From Rickettsiales bacterium (GTDB lineage Bacteria; Pseudomonadota; Alphaproteobacteria; TMED127): DNA of 34,267 nucleotides. Positions 25,412-32,446 of the stretch are shown here, piece by piece. The stretch lies in assembly GCA_002717855.1 (NCBI GenBank), contig PBCD01000024.1:1-34267 (forward strand), written 5' to 3'. Within the stretch, counting starts at the first letter, position 1, and each line of letters begins with the position of its first letter. Both the position numbers and the translations under genes were made by a program. The notes beneath the pieces were generated by a model, which worked only from the letters and a program-made list of their open reading frames with translations, was not told where the DNA came from and ran no database searches.

Positions 25412-25924
25412 ATGTTAAAAAAAAAACAAAACTCTTTAATTATTTATACTATTATTGCTGAACAATCAAGAAAACCTTATTTTTTCAGTAAACTTAAAAT
25501 CTCAAATAACTTCGATGGTAGGTTAGAAATTCTTTCACTAAATCTTATATTAATATTATGGTCTTTAAAAAAAAACAATGTAGTTGACTTGTCTCAAGAG
25601 TTGATGGATATTTTTTTTCAGGATTTAGATAATTCTTTGAGAGAACTCGGAGTATCTGATCTATCAGTAGGAAAAAAAATTAAAATATTAGCTGAAAATT
25701 TTTTTGGAAGGTTAAATACATATACTATAGGATTTGAAGAGTACCTAACCAAAGGAAGATTTTTAAAAATTAAAAGTTCTGTAAAGAAAAATATTAAAGA
25801 TTTAAGTGACGAAAAAATCTTAGATGGGTTTTTAAAAAAGTATGTTTTAACAAATATAAAATATTTTGGAACTTTAAAAAAAAATCAGGTGCTCAATGGA
25901 GATTTCCAATTTAAATGTATTTAA
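25412..25924 (+). CDS. Ubiquinol-cytochrome c chaperone family protein (CBP3-like)
   Basis: A 170 aa protein with the CBP3/UQCC1-type pattern: IIAEQSRKPYFFSKLKI, then NFDGRLEILSLNLILILWSL, FFQDLDNSLRELGVSDLSVGKKIK and FFGRLNTYTIGFEEYL. In mitochondria the family assists cytochrome b and bc1 assembly; the bacterial role is inferred to be similar. The frame is open further upstream, antisense to bamE, but homology begins right after the ATG at 25412, so I use that start. No ribosome binding site is visible. In related genomes a DUF177/YceD gene often stands between this gene and rpmF; it is missing here. Confidence 0.85.
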   Translation: MLKKKQNSLIIYTIIAEQSRKPYFFSKLKISNNFDGRLEILSLNLILILWSLKKNNVVDLSQELMDIFFQDLDNSLRELGVSDLSVGKKIKILAENFFGRLNTYTIGFEEYLTKGRFLKIKSSVKKNIKDLSDEKILDGFLKKYVLTNIKYFGTLKKNQVLNGDFQFKCI

Positions 25925-25958
25925 GAAATTAGAAAAAAAAATAAATTTAAAATTTATA

Positions 25959-25986
25959 TTGTTATTATTTTAAGATTTTGTATAAG
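25959..25986 (+). promoter_or_regulatory. Predicted promoter of rpmF-plsX-fabH
   Basis: TTGTTA (25959-25964) and TATAAG (25981-25986) lie 16 bases apart. The start would be near 25993, about 20 bases before the rpmF ATG. The -10 box is the same hexamer as at hppA. Because the region is very AT-rich, chance matches are possible. Confidence 0.45.
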
Positions 25987-26012
25987 AAACTTTTAAACAA
26001 AAAAATTATATC

Positions 26013-26222
26013 ATGGCAGTACCTAAAAGAAAGACAACACCTTCCAGAAGAAACAAAAGAAGATCACATGATTCAATAGGACCGTTAAACTTTTCAGAGT
26101 GCAACAACTGTGGTGAACTGAAAATTAGTCATCATGTTTGCCCTTCATGTGGATTTTACGGACATGGAAATTCAAAAAAAGAAATCATCAAACAAGATGA
26201 AGAAATCGAAGAAGAAGAGTAA
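26013..26222 (+). CDS. rpmF: 50S ribosomal protein L32
   Basis: A 69 aa ribosomal protein that starts [20 protein letters not shown], the invariant L32 opening. Four cysteines in [21 protein letters not shown] keep the zinc-binding (C+) form. The acidic tail DEEIEEEE is an extension beyond the usual 57-62 residues. It is linked to plsX as in most bacteria, which ties ribosome and phospholipid synthesis. Confidence 0.97.
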   Translation: MAVPKRKTTPSRRNKRRSHDSIGPLNFSECNNCGELKISHHVCPSCGFYGHGNSKKEIIKQDEEIEEEE

Positions 26223-26243
26223 TCTAAAAAAAAGGACAATGAT

Positions 26244-27257
26244 TTGAGTCAAATAAACTTAGCGGTGGATATTATGGGTGGGGACTTTGGTCCTAATACT
26301 GTCATAAAAGCGGTAAGTGAGGCATCTAAACTTCATCCTAATGTAAATTTTCGATTATTTGGTGACAAGACAAGAGCATTAAACGAGATTGCCAAAGATA
26401 ATTCACTGAAAAATTTTGAAATAATCCATACTTCAGAATACATTAAATCAGATGATGAACCAGTTAACGCTTTGAGAAAGTTAAAAAGATCAAGTCTCAG
26501 GCTTGCAGTGAATGATGTAGAAGAAAAAAAAAGTCATGGTCTAGTTTCTGCGGGAAATACTGGAGCTTTAATGGCTATTTCAAAATTTGTCTTGAAAACA
26601 ATTGGTGGAATCAGTAGACCAGCAATAGCTGGAATTATGCCCACTTTAAAGGGTGAAATAGTTATTTTAGATCTAGGAGCCAATCTAGACTGTACAGATG
26701 ACAATTTAGTTCAATTTGCGTTAATGGGTGAGGTGTTTTCTAAATCATTATTAGGTATAAAAACACCTAGCATTGGAATTTTAAATGTTGGTTCTGAAGA
26801 AATTAAAGGGAATGCAGTTGTAAAACAAACTTTTGAAGAACTTGAAAAACTATCATCATATATTAATTTCCACGGTTTTATTGAGGGTAATGACATAAAC
26901 AAAGGAATCGTTGATGTTGTAGTAACTGATGGATTTTCTGGAAACATTGCATTAAAAACAGCTGAGGGAGTAGCTGAATTGATAGTAAGTTTTTTACAGG
27001 TATATTTTAAAAGTTCTTTACTCGCAAAGTTAGGTTATATTCTTTCTAAACCTGCGTTGAATAGATTTAAAGCTAGAATAGATCCAAGAAAATATAATGG
27101 TGCAGTTTTACTTGGCTTAAATGGAATAGTTGTAAAAAGTCATGGAAGAGCAGATTCTTTTGGCTTTTCAAATGCAATATCCGCCGCTATAAGTTTAATT
27201 GAAAATAATTATAATTCAGAAATTAAAAAAAAATTAGATTTTTTATCCACTATTTAG
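26244..27257 (+). CDS. plsX: Phosphate acyltransferase PlsX
   Basis: Makes acyl-phosphate from acyl-ACP for phospholipid synthesis (337 aa). It has LAVDIMGGDFGPNTVIKA, VSAGNTGALMAISKFVLK, RPAIAGIMPTLKG, VVVTDGFSGNIALKTAEG and a C-terminal GLNGIVVKSHGRADSFGF. The start is TTG at 26244, 7 bases after AAAGGA (26231-26236). A nearby ATG at 26239 is out of frame and stops at once. The next gene, fabH, follows 9 bases on. Confidence 0.97.
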   Translation: MSQINLAVDIMGGDFGPNTVIKAVSEASKLHPNVNFRLFGDKTRALNEIAKDNSLKNFEIIHTSEYIKSDDEPVNALRKLKRSSLRLAVNDVEEKKSHGLVSAGNTGALMAISKFVLKTIGGISRPAIAGIMPTLKGEIVILDLGANLDCTDDNLVQFALMGEVFSKSLLGIKTPSIGILNVGSEEIKGNAVVKQTFEELEKLSSYINFHGFIEGNDINKGIVDVVVTDGFSGNIALKTAEGVAELIVSFLQVYFKSSLLAKLGYILSKPALNRFKARIDPRKYNGAVLLGLNGIVVKSHGRADSFGFSNAISAAISLIENNYNSEIKKKLDFLSTI

Positions 27258-27266
27258 ATACCAATC

Positions 27267-28229
27267 ATGATAAATTCAAGAATTATAGGTTTTGGTCACT
27301 ATCTTCCAAAAAAAATCTTAACTAATGCTGATATGTCAAAGATTGTTGATACAAATGATGAATGGATATTATCTCGTACTGGTATAAGTCAAAGACATAT
27401 AGCTGAAAAAAATGAACTTACTTCAGATCTTGCTACAAAAGCCTGTAAAAATGCTCTTGATAATTCAAAATTACAATCCTCAGATATTGATTGTGTAATA
27501 GTAGCGACAACTACTCCAGACCAAACTTTTCCTTCAACTGCCTGCAAAATTCAATCATGTTTGAATATGGGCAACAAACCCGCTTTTGATATTCAAGCAG
27601 TTTGTTCAGGATTTATTTATTCCTTAGAATTAGCTGATGCTCTGATCAAATCAAAAAAAGCAAATAATATTTTAGTTGTTGGAGCGGAAACGCTTTCAAA
27701 AATTGTGGATTGGAAAGACAGAAGAACATGTGTTTTGTTTGGAGATGGAGCTGGTGCAGTAGTAATATCAGCTGACCATAGTTCTTCTGAATGTGGAATT
27801 TTATCAACAAATTTATTCTCTGATGGTTCTTGGCATGACAGTTTGTATGCTGACGGCGGGCCATCACTTGATCAAAAAGTTGGTAAGATAAGAATGAAAG
27901 GGAAAGATATTTTTAAACAAGCGGTAACCAAACTATCAGAGTCAACTCTATTAAGTTTAAAGAAGTCGAAAAAAAATATAAGTCAAATTGATTGGTACAT
28001 ACCTCATCAAGCAAATCTTAGAATTATAAATGGAAGTGCAAAAAAACTGGGAATTTGTAAAAATAAGGTGATAAAAACTGTTAATTTGCATGCAAATACT
28101 TCTGCTGCTTCAATTCCACTTGCATTGTCATCATGTGTATTGAAAGGAAAAATTAAAAAAAATAGTTTAATTGCACTATGTGCCATAGGTGGAGGTTTAA
28201 CTTGGGGAAGTTGTATTTTAAAAATTTAA
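27267..28229 (+). CDS. fabH: Beta-ketoacyl-ACP synthase III
   Basis: Starts fatty-acid chains from acetyl-CoA and malonyl-ACP (320 aa). The catalytic residues are visible: C113 in DIQAVCSGFIYSL, the His in DWYIPHQANLRII and the Asn in LHANTSAASIPLAL. The FabH-specific VDTNDEWILSRTGISQRH segment is near residue 28, and the C-terminus has GGGLTWGSCIL. It forms a plsX-fabH-ihfA run typical of Alphaproteobacteria. Confidence 0.98.
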   Translation: MINSRIIGFGHYLPKKILTNADMSKIVDTNDEWILSRTGISQRHIAEKNELTSDLATKACKNALDNSKLQSSDIDCVIVATTTPDQTFPSTACKIQSCLNMGNKPAFDIQAVCSGFIYSLELADALIKSKKANNILVVGAETLSKIVDWKDRRTCVLFGDGAGAVVISADHSSSECGILSTNLFSDGSWHDSLYADGGPSLDQKVGKIRMKGKDIFKQAVTKLSESTLLSLKKSKKNISQIDWYIPHQANLRIINGSAKKLGICKNKVIKTVNLHANTSAASIPLALSSCVLKGKIKKNSLIALCAIGGGLTWGSCILKI

Positions 28230-28247
28230 GAGATATATTTATTATTG

Positions 28248-28532
28248 ATGGACGTTTTAACCAAGATAAAGATTATTGAAAAATTACATACTTCTATTGG
28301 CCTTTCAAGAAGTGAGTGTTCTATTTTTTTAGATGCTTTTTTCTCTAAAATTCTTCATTCGTTGAAAGAAGGCAAAAATATAAAAATAGCCAATTTTGGA
28401 AGTTTTGCGATAAAAAGTAAAAATAGTAGAGTTGGAAGAAACCCAAAAACTAAAGAAGAGTTTACGATTTCTGCAAGAAAAGTTATAAAATTTAAACCAT
28501 CTTCATTCTTAATCAATAAAATTAATAAATAA
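28248..28532 (+). CDS. ihfA: Integration host factor, alpha subunit
   Basis: Small DNA-bending protein (94 aa). It carries the HU/IHF family signature, with IKIANFGSFAIKSKNSRVGRNPKTKEEFTI split across the beta arms; the arm tip G-R-N-P is present, and ARKVIKFKPSSFLINKI closes it. Position between fabH and a MerR regulator supports IhfA rather than HupB or IhfB. The ATG at 28248 is preferred to an adjacent TTG at 28245. Confidence 0.9.
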   Translation: MDVLTKIKIIEKLHTSIGLSRSECSIFLDAFFSKILHSLKEGKNIKIANFGSFAIKSKNSRVGRNPKTKEEFTISARKVIKFKPSSFLINKINK

Positions 28533-28837
28533 TGAAAGAACAAAATGCATTGAGGACCATTGGAGAAGTTTCAAAGGTTTTGGAGGTTCCATCATACGTG
28601 ATAAGGTTTTGGGAAAAAAAATTTCTTTTACTTAATCCCATACAAAAAAATAAAGGTAGAAGGTATTATTCTACAAAAGATTTGGCTTTTCTCAAAAAAA
28701 TTAAAAAACTTCTTTACGAAGAGCATTATTCTATTAAAGGAGCTCAAAAAGTTTTATCAACAACTAATGTCAAAGAAGAAGATAATTTATTGATAGAATT
28801 AAAAAAATTACAAAAAAAAATAAAAAAATTTATTTGA
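28532..28837 (+). CDS. MerR-family transcriptional regulator
   Basis: A 101 aa protein with an N-terminal winged helix: LRTIGEVSKVLEVPSYVIRFWEKKF, then KGRRYYSTKDLAFLKKIKKLLYEEHYSIKGAQKVL. The C-terminal part is a short, Lys-rich helix without Cys or a ligand-binding domain. In Alphaproteobacteria a MerR protein of this type commonly follows ihfA; its targets are unknown to me. Its start shares a base with the ihfA stop (TAATG). The tail after about residue 77 is shorter than in many relatives. Confidence 0.9.
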   Translation: MKEQNALRTIGEVSKVLEVPSYVIRFWEKKFLLLNPIQKNKGRRYYSTKDLAFLKKIKKLLYEEHYSIKGAQKVLSTTNVKEEDNLLIELKKLQKKIKKFI

Positions 28838-28841
28838 TTTT

Positions 28842-28914
28842 CTAAGTATAGCTCAACTTGGAAGAATGTTAGTCTGGGGGACGAGAATACTGGTTCAATT
28901 CCCTTTTCTCAAAC
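28842..28914 (+). pseudogene. Decayed tRNA-Pro(GGG) relic
   Basis: The stretch carries clear tRNA landmarks in the right order. TAGCTCAACTTGGAAG (28849-28864) looks like a D-arm with conserved GG. CTGGGGG (28874-28880) fits a tRNA-Pro anticodon loop with T33 and anticodon GGG. GGTTCAATTCC (28892-28902) is a T-arm box. The pairing is poor: by hand I get 4 of 7 acceptor pairs, 3 of 4 D-stem, 4 of 5 anticodon-stem and 3 of 5 T-stem pairs (wobble allowed), and the region between the anticodon stem and T loop is 2 bases short. The 3' end reads AAACA instead of CCA. tRNA-Pro after ihfA-merR is, as I recall, a usual alphaproteobacterial arrangement, so this is probably the local copy in decay. Confidence 0.55.
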
Positions 28915-28947
28915 AATGATGAATTTTAAAATAAATTCTATCAATGG

Positions 28948-28975
28948 TTGACACATCCTTAAATTAAGTTATTTT
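28948..28975 (+). promoter_or_regulatory. Predicted promoter of rplM-rpsI (leaderless arrangement)
   Basis: A perfect TTGACA (28948-28953) and TATTTT (28970-28975) are 16 bases apart. The start point would fall at about 28982, only 0-3 bases before the rplM ATG at 28984. No Shine-Dalgarno sequence is seen before that ATG, in keeping with a leaderless message. Confidence 0.6.
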
Positions 28976-28983
28976 CAGAATCT

Positions 28984-29448
28984 ATGGATAGCTTAAAAAC
29001 ATTTTCTCTAAAAGAAAAAGAAATAAATAAGTCATGGTTATTGATTGATGCTAATGGGATAGTTCTTGGTCGTTTAGCCTCATTTGTGGCAAGATTACTT
29101 AAGGGGAAACACAAACCAACTTATACTCCTCACTTAGATTGTGGTGATAATGTAATAGTTATAAATGCAAAAAAAATTAAACTTAAGGGAAAAAAAATTA
29201 AAGAAAAAATTTATTACAAACATACTGGTTATCCCGGAGGTATAAGAACAACAAACCCACAAAAAATTATAAGTGGAAAAAACCCTGAGGAAGTGATTAA
29301 GCTTGCCGTTAAAAGAATGTTGTCCAACAATAAACTTTCTAGGAACCAAATGAAAAACTTAAGAATTTATCCTGAGGATAATCATAATTTGCAGGCTCAA
29401 AAGCCAGAGATTATTGATTTTGGAAGTATGAATAAAAAGAATAAGTAA
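28984..29448 (+). CDS. rplM: 50S ribosomal protein L13
   Basis: 154 aa, normal length. It starts [25 protein letters not shown], as alphaproteobacterial L13 does, and shows [29 protein letters not shown] across residues 25-53 and [13 protein letters not shown] further on. [18 protein letters not shown] closes it. It is followed 5 bases later by rpsI, the universal pairing. A strong promoter lies directly upstream. Confidence 0.97.
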   Translation: MDSLKTFSLKEKEINKSWLLIDANGIVLGRLASFVARLLKGKHKPTYTPHLDCGDNVIVINAKKIKLKGKKIKEKIYYKHTGYPGGIRTTNPQKIISGKNPEEVIKLAVKRMLSNNKLSRNQMKNLRIYPEDNHNLQAQKPEIIDFGSMNKKNK

Positions 29449-29453
29449 AGCCT

Positions 29454-29912
29454 ATGAAAAATAAAACCGATAATTTGTCTACACCTATAAATTTTGAAAA
29501 AGATTTAACACCCAAGTTAGATAAATTAGGTAGAGCTTACGCTACTGGAAGAAGAAAGCAATCAGTCTCAAGAGTGTGGATCAAAAAGGGTACAGGCAAG
29601 GTTGTTGTCAATGGAAAAAACTGTGAAAAGTATTTTTCAAGATCCGTCTTATTAATGTTGTTACAAGAACCTCTTCAAAAGACAGACAAATTATCAGAAG
29701 TAGAGATTTTTTCAACAGTAAAAGGTGGTGGCTTATCGGGACAGGCTGGAGCACTAAGACATGGAATTAGCAGAGCTTTAACGTTATATGAACCATCTTT
29801 AAAAATTAAATTAAAAAAATTGGGTTTTCTTACAAGGGATGCAAGAAAAGTAGAAAGAAAAAAATACGGTAGGCACAAGGCTCGTAAGAGGCCACAGTTT
29901 TCGAAACGATAG
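29454..29912 (+). CDS. rpsI: 30S ribosomal protein S9
   Basis: 152 aa, including an N-terminal extension of about 24 residues as in other Alphaproteobacteria. The core begins [21 protein letters not shown] and has [21 protein letters not shown]; the C-terminal tail [13 protein letters not shown] ends in the invariant S-K-R that reaches the P site. Transcribed with rplM. Confidence 0.98.
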   Translation: MKNKTDNLSTPINFEKDLTPKLDKLGRAYATGRRKQSVSRVWIKKGTGKVVVNGKNCEKYFSRSVLLMLLQEPLQKTDKLSEVEIFSTVKGGGLSGQAGALRHGISRALTLYEPSLKIKLKKLGFLTRDARKVERKKYGRHKARKRPQFSKR

Positions 29913-29924
29913 CTTATCTTTTAT

Positions 29925-30950
29925 ATGAAAAAGAATGTTGCAATATTTGGACCTTCTGGATATACGGGCACCCAACTTTTATCCCTGCTCATAAACCACC
30001 CTTATGTAAACATCAGTGGTGTGTTTGGTAACAGATCAGAGGGAAAATTCTTATCGGAATTTATCTCAATTCCACAAGAAAATGATATAAAAATTTTATC
30101 TCCAAAAGTATTTAAAAAAAAAAATATAGACTTAGTTTTTCTTTGTCTTCCCCACAAGAAATCTTTTGATTTGCTTAAGCATTTAGAGGATTTAAAAATA
30201 ATTGATCTGTCATCAGATTATAGATTTTATAGCTCGTCTGCCTATAAAAAATGGTATGATCATTATCACCCCCATCCCAAGGTACTGAAAAAATTTGTTT
30301 ATGGATTAACAGAATTAAATAGACATAAAATAAAAAAGGCTAAATATGTTGCAAATCCTGGTTGTTATCCAACTTCAGTTTTAATTCCAATTTTGCCACT
30401 ATTTAAAGAAAAAGTTTTTTTTCCTAAAAATATTATAATTGATTCAAAATCAGGGGTTAGTGGTGCGGGAAGAGGAGTTACAATTGAAAAACTTTTTTTT
30501 GAAGTTAATGAAAATTTTAAATCATACAATGTCGAAAAACATAGGCATCTAGGTGAGATTCAGCAAGAAATTTTTTTATATAAAAAAAAAATAAATATCT
30601 CATTTGTGCCACATCTTCTTCCATTATCAAGAGGCATACTTTCAACAATTTATTTTGATGGCGATTCAGTTGTTTTCAAGAAACTTAAACAATTTTATAA
30701 AAAGTTTTTTAAAAATGAAAAATTTATTAATTTTTTTTCAAAAGATATTCCTTCACTAAAGTCTGTAAATGGAACCAATAACCTCAATTTTTCAATACAC
30801 CAAGATTATGATAAAAAAAAAATAATTATAATTAGTTGTATAGACAATTTGATTAAAGGGGCGGCTGGTCAAGCCTTACAAAATATGAATTTAATGTTCG
30901 ATTTTAAAGATACAGAGGGTTTAAACATTTATCAGTTGGCTCCTAAATAA
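29925..30950 (+). CDS. argC: N-acetyl-gamma-glutamyl-phosphate reductase
   Basis: NADPH-dependent step of arginine synthesis (341 aa). The nucleotide-binding start is VAIFGPSGYTGTQLLSLLINHP, the catalytic Cys147 lies in VANPGCYPTSV, and SGVSGAGRGV and FVPHLLPLSRGILSTI follow. NLIKGAAGQALQNMNLMF is the conserved C-terminal helix. The rplM-rpsI-argC order is common in Alphaproteobacteria. The stop TAA (30948-30950) shares its last base with the next ATG. Confidence 0.96.
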   Translation: MKKNVAIFGPSGYTGTQLLSLLINHPYVNISGVFGNRSEGKFLSEFISIPQENDIKILSPKVFKKKNIDLVFLCLPHKKSFDLLKHLEDLKIIDLSSDYRFYSSSAYKKWYDHYHPHPKVLKKFVYGLTELNRHKIKKAKYVANPGCYPTSVLIPILPLFKEKVFFPKNIIIDSKSGVSGAGRGVTIEKLFFEVNENFKSYNVEKHRHLGEIQQEIFLYKKKINISFVPHLLPLSRGILSTIYFDGDSVVFKKLKQFYKKFFKNEKFINFFSKDIPSLKSVNGTNNLNFSIHQDYDKKKIIIISCIDNLIKGAAGQALQNMNLMFDFKDTEGLNIYQLAPK

Positions 30951-31498
30951 TGTATAGTGTTAATCAAATGATCCCCTACAATGGTATCCTTCCATCAATA
31001 GGTCAATCAGTTTTTTTAGCATATGGTTCTAAACTTATTGGGGATGTTTTTATTGGAAACAAAAGTAGTGTTTGGTTTAATTGCGTTTTAAGAGGCGACG
31101 TAAATTATATTCGAATTGGAGAAAAAACAAATATACAAGATGGAACAGTCGTTCATGTTTCTTCTACAGGTTTTTCTGCTACAGGTGAAAAAGGTTCTTG
31201 TACTATAGTTGGTAACAATGTAACTGTAGGTCATAACGCCACTATACATGCATGTCATATAAAAGATTATGTACTTGTTGGTATGGGTTCTACAATTTTA
31301 GATGGAGCTATAATTAACGAAATGTCGTTAGTCGCTGCTGGAGCACTCATCACCCCAAGGACTGTAGTAAAAAGCAATGAGTTGTGGGCAGGAAATCCAG
31401 CCAAATGTATAAGGAAAATTACTGAAAAGGAAAAAAAATTAATAATGAATACACCTGAAGTTTATTCAAAGTTAAGAGAAGAATTTTTAAAAAAATAG
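30950..31498 (+). CDS. Gamma carbonic anhydrase-like left-handed beta-helix protein
   Basis: A 182 aa hexapeptide-repeat protein. The three zinc-ligand histidines fit H69 (GTVVHVSS), H95 and H100 (VGHNATIHACHI), with the 5-residue spacing between the last two as in gamma carbonic anhydrases. R48 and Q63 (VLRGDVNYIRIG, TNIQDG) are also conserved. The acidic loop with the proton-shuttle Glu of the Cam enzyme is missing, as in CamH/YrdA-type members, so CO2 hydration is possible but not certain. A C-terminal helix follows GNPAKCIRKI. Confidence 0.9.
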   Translation: MYSVNQMIPYNGILPSIGQSVFLAYGSKLIGDVFIGNKSSVWFNCVLRGDVNYIRIGEKTNIQDGTVVHVSSTGFSATGEKGSCTIVGNNVTVGHNATIHACHIKDYVLVGMGSTILDGAIINEMSLVAAGALITPRTVVKSNELWAGNPAKCIRKITEKEKKLIMNTPEVYSKLREEFLKK

Positions 31499-31507
31499 TT
31501 TTAGAAA

Positions 31508-31538
31508 TTTACTTTTAAGACTAAAATTATGATATAAT
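31508..31538 (+). promoter_or_regulatory. Predicted promoter of the OmpA-type lipoprotein gene (leaderless arrangement)
   Basis: A perfect TATAAT at 31533-31538 lies 6 bases before the ATG at 31545, so the transcript would begin at or next to the start codon. The -35 region is weak: TTTACT at 31508-31513 with a 19-base spacer is the best I see. No ribosome binding site precedes the ATG. Confidence 0.5.
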
Positions 31539-31544
31539 ATAAAT

Positions 31545-32441
31545 ATGATATTAGGTTTAAGAAAAATTCAACTTTTGTTCATAAATGCAATCTTCTTTTT
31601 GGTTTTGCAATCATGTGAAACATTATCAGAAATTCCTGAAAAAGTGATAGAAACAGGTTCAGATGCAATTAATTATGTTGGTTCTGTTTTTGAAAATGAA
31701 ACTAAAGATAATGAAATAAAAGGTGCCCCTAATGACTCTGAATTGACGACAGAGGATATTAGAAAAGAAAGTGAGAAAGTTAATACTGTTGATGCAGATC
31801 AATATATTGAAGAAAATGAATTTTTAAAAAATTCTGATCAAGTTTTGAAAGCCGTTCCGCCGGAAAATCTTAACGTAAATTCGATAAATAATATTGAAGA
31901 AAAACCAGTGGTTATTAATGAAAGAGAACTTAGAAGTAAAAAAAAAGAATTAGTGAGTAAAGAAGAAGAGGAAACAAAAAAAGATAAATCTTCTGGTTTG
32001 GAAAATTTTAGGCAGGAACTTGATCAACAAATTTTTGCTGATGAAAGTATGAAATTAGAATCAAATTTAATTTTGAAAAATAAAGTTCAATTTAAAATCG
32101 CAACGATAAATTTCACTTCTGGGTCAAACTTTATTTCTCTTAAAGATATTAAAAAAATCAGAAAAGTAATTAAAATAGCCTTAGATAAGAATGCACAAGT
32201 AAAAATTGTAGGGCATGCAAGTACTAGAACTAAGGATATGTCGCAATTAGAGCATAAATTGGCAAATTTTGATATTTCGGATAGAAGATCTCAAGCTGTA
32301 GCAAAAGTTTTTGTTGAGAATAAATTTCCATCATCAAAACTTATCACTGAAGCTGTCTCAGATTCTAAACCTTTATTTCATGAATCAATGCCAGCTGGTA
32401 CTTTTGGAAATCAAAGAACTGAAATATTTATAATTTATTAG
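31545..32441 (+). CDS. OmpA-family outer-membrane lipoprotein
   Basis: A 298 aa lipoprotein: signal segment 8-23 with lipobox LVLQS-C24, a long charged Glu/Lys/Asn-rich linker (about 25-175) and an OmpA-type C-terminal domain (about 182-298). In that domain the DAP-binding Asp of the usual G-H-T-D is replaced: the motif reads GHASTRT (223-229). The conserved Arg is kept in DISDRRSQAV. The end, ESMPAGTFGNQRTEIFIIY, matches a variant I recall from alphaproteobacterial OmpA-like proteins. It probably anchors the outer membrane to the cell wall or to a partner protein. A perfect -10 box lies directly upstream. Confidence 0.85.
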   Translation: MILGLRKIQLLFINAIFFLVLQSCETLSEIPEKVIETGSDAINYVGSVFENETKDNEIKGAPNDSELTTEDIRKESEKVNTVDADQYIEENEFLKNSDQVLKAVPPENLNVNSINNIEEKPVVINERELRSKKKELVSKEEEETKKDKSSGLENFRQELDQQIFADESMKLESNLILKNKVQFKIATINFTSGSNFISLKDIKKIRKVIKIALDKNAQVKIVGHASTRTKDMSQLEHKLANFDISDRRSQAVAKVFVENKFPSSKLITEAVSDSKPLFHESMPAGTFGNQRTEIFIIY

Positions 32442-32446
32442 TATTT

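Noticed and set aside
25898..25975. 25-codon frame (MEISNLNVFKK...) overlapping the end of the chaperone, considered as a DUF177 remnant
   Set aside because: Too short and low in complexity to show similarity; it could occur by chance at this base composition.
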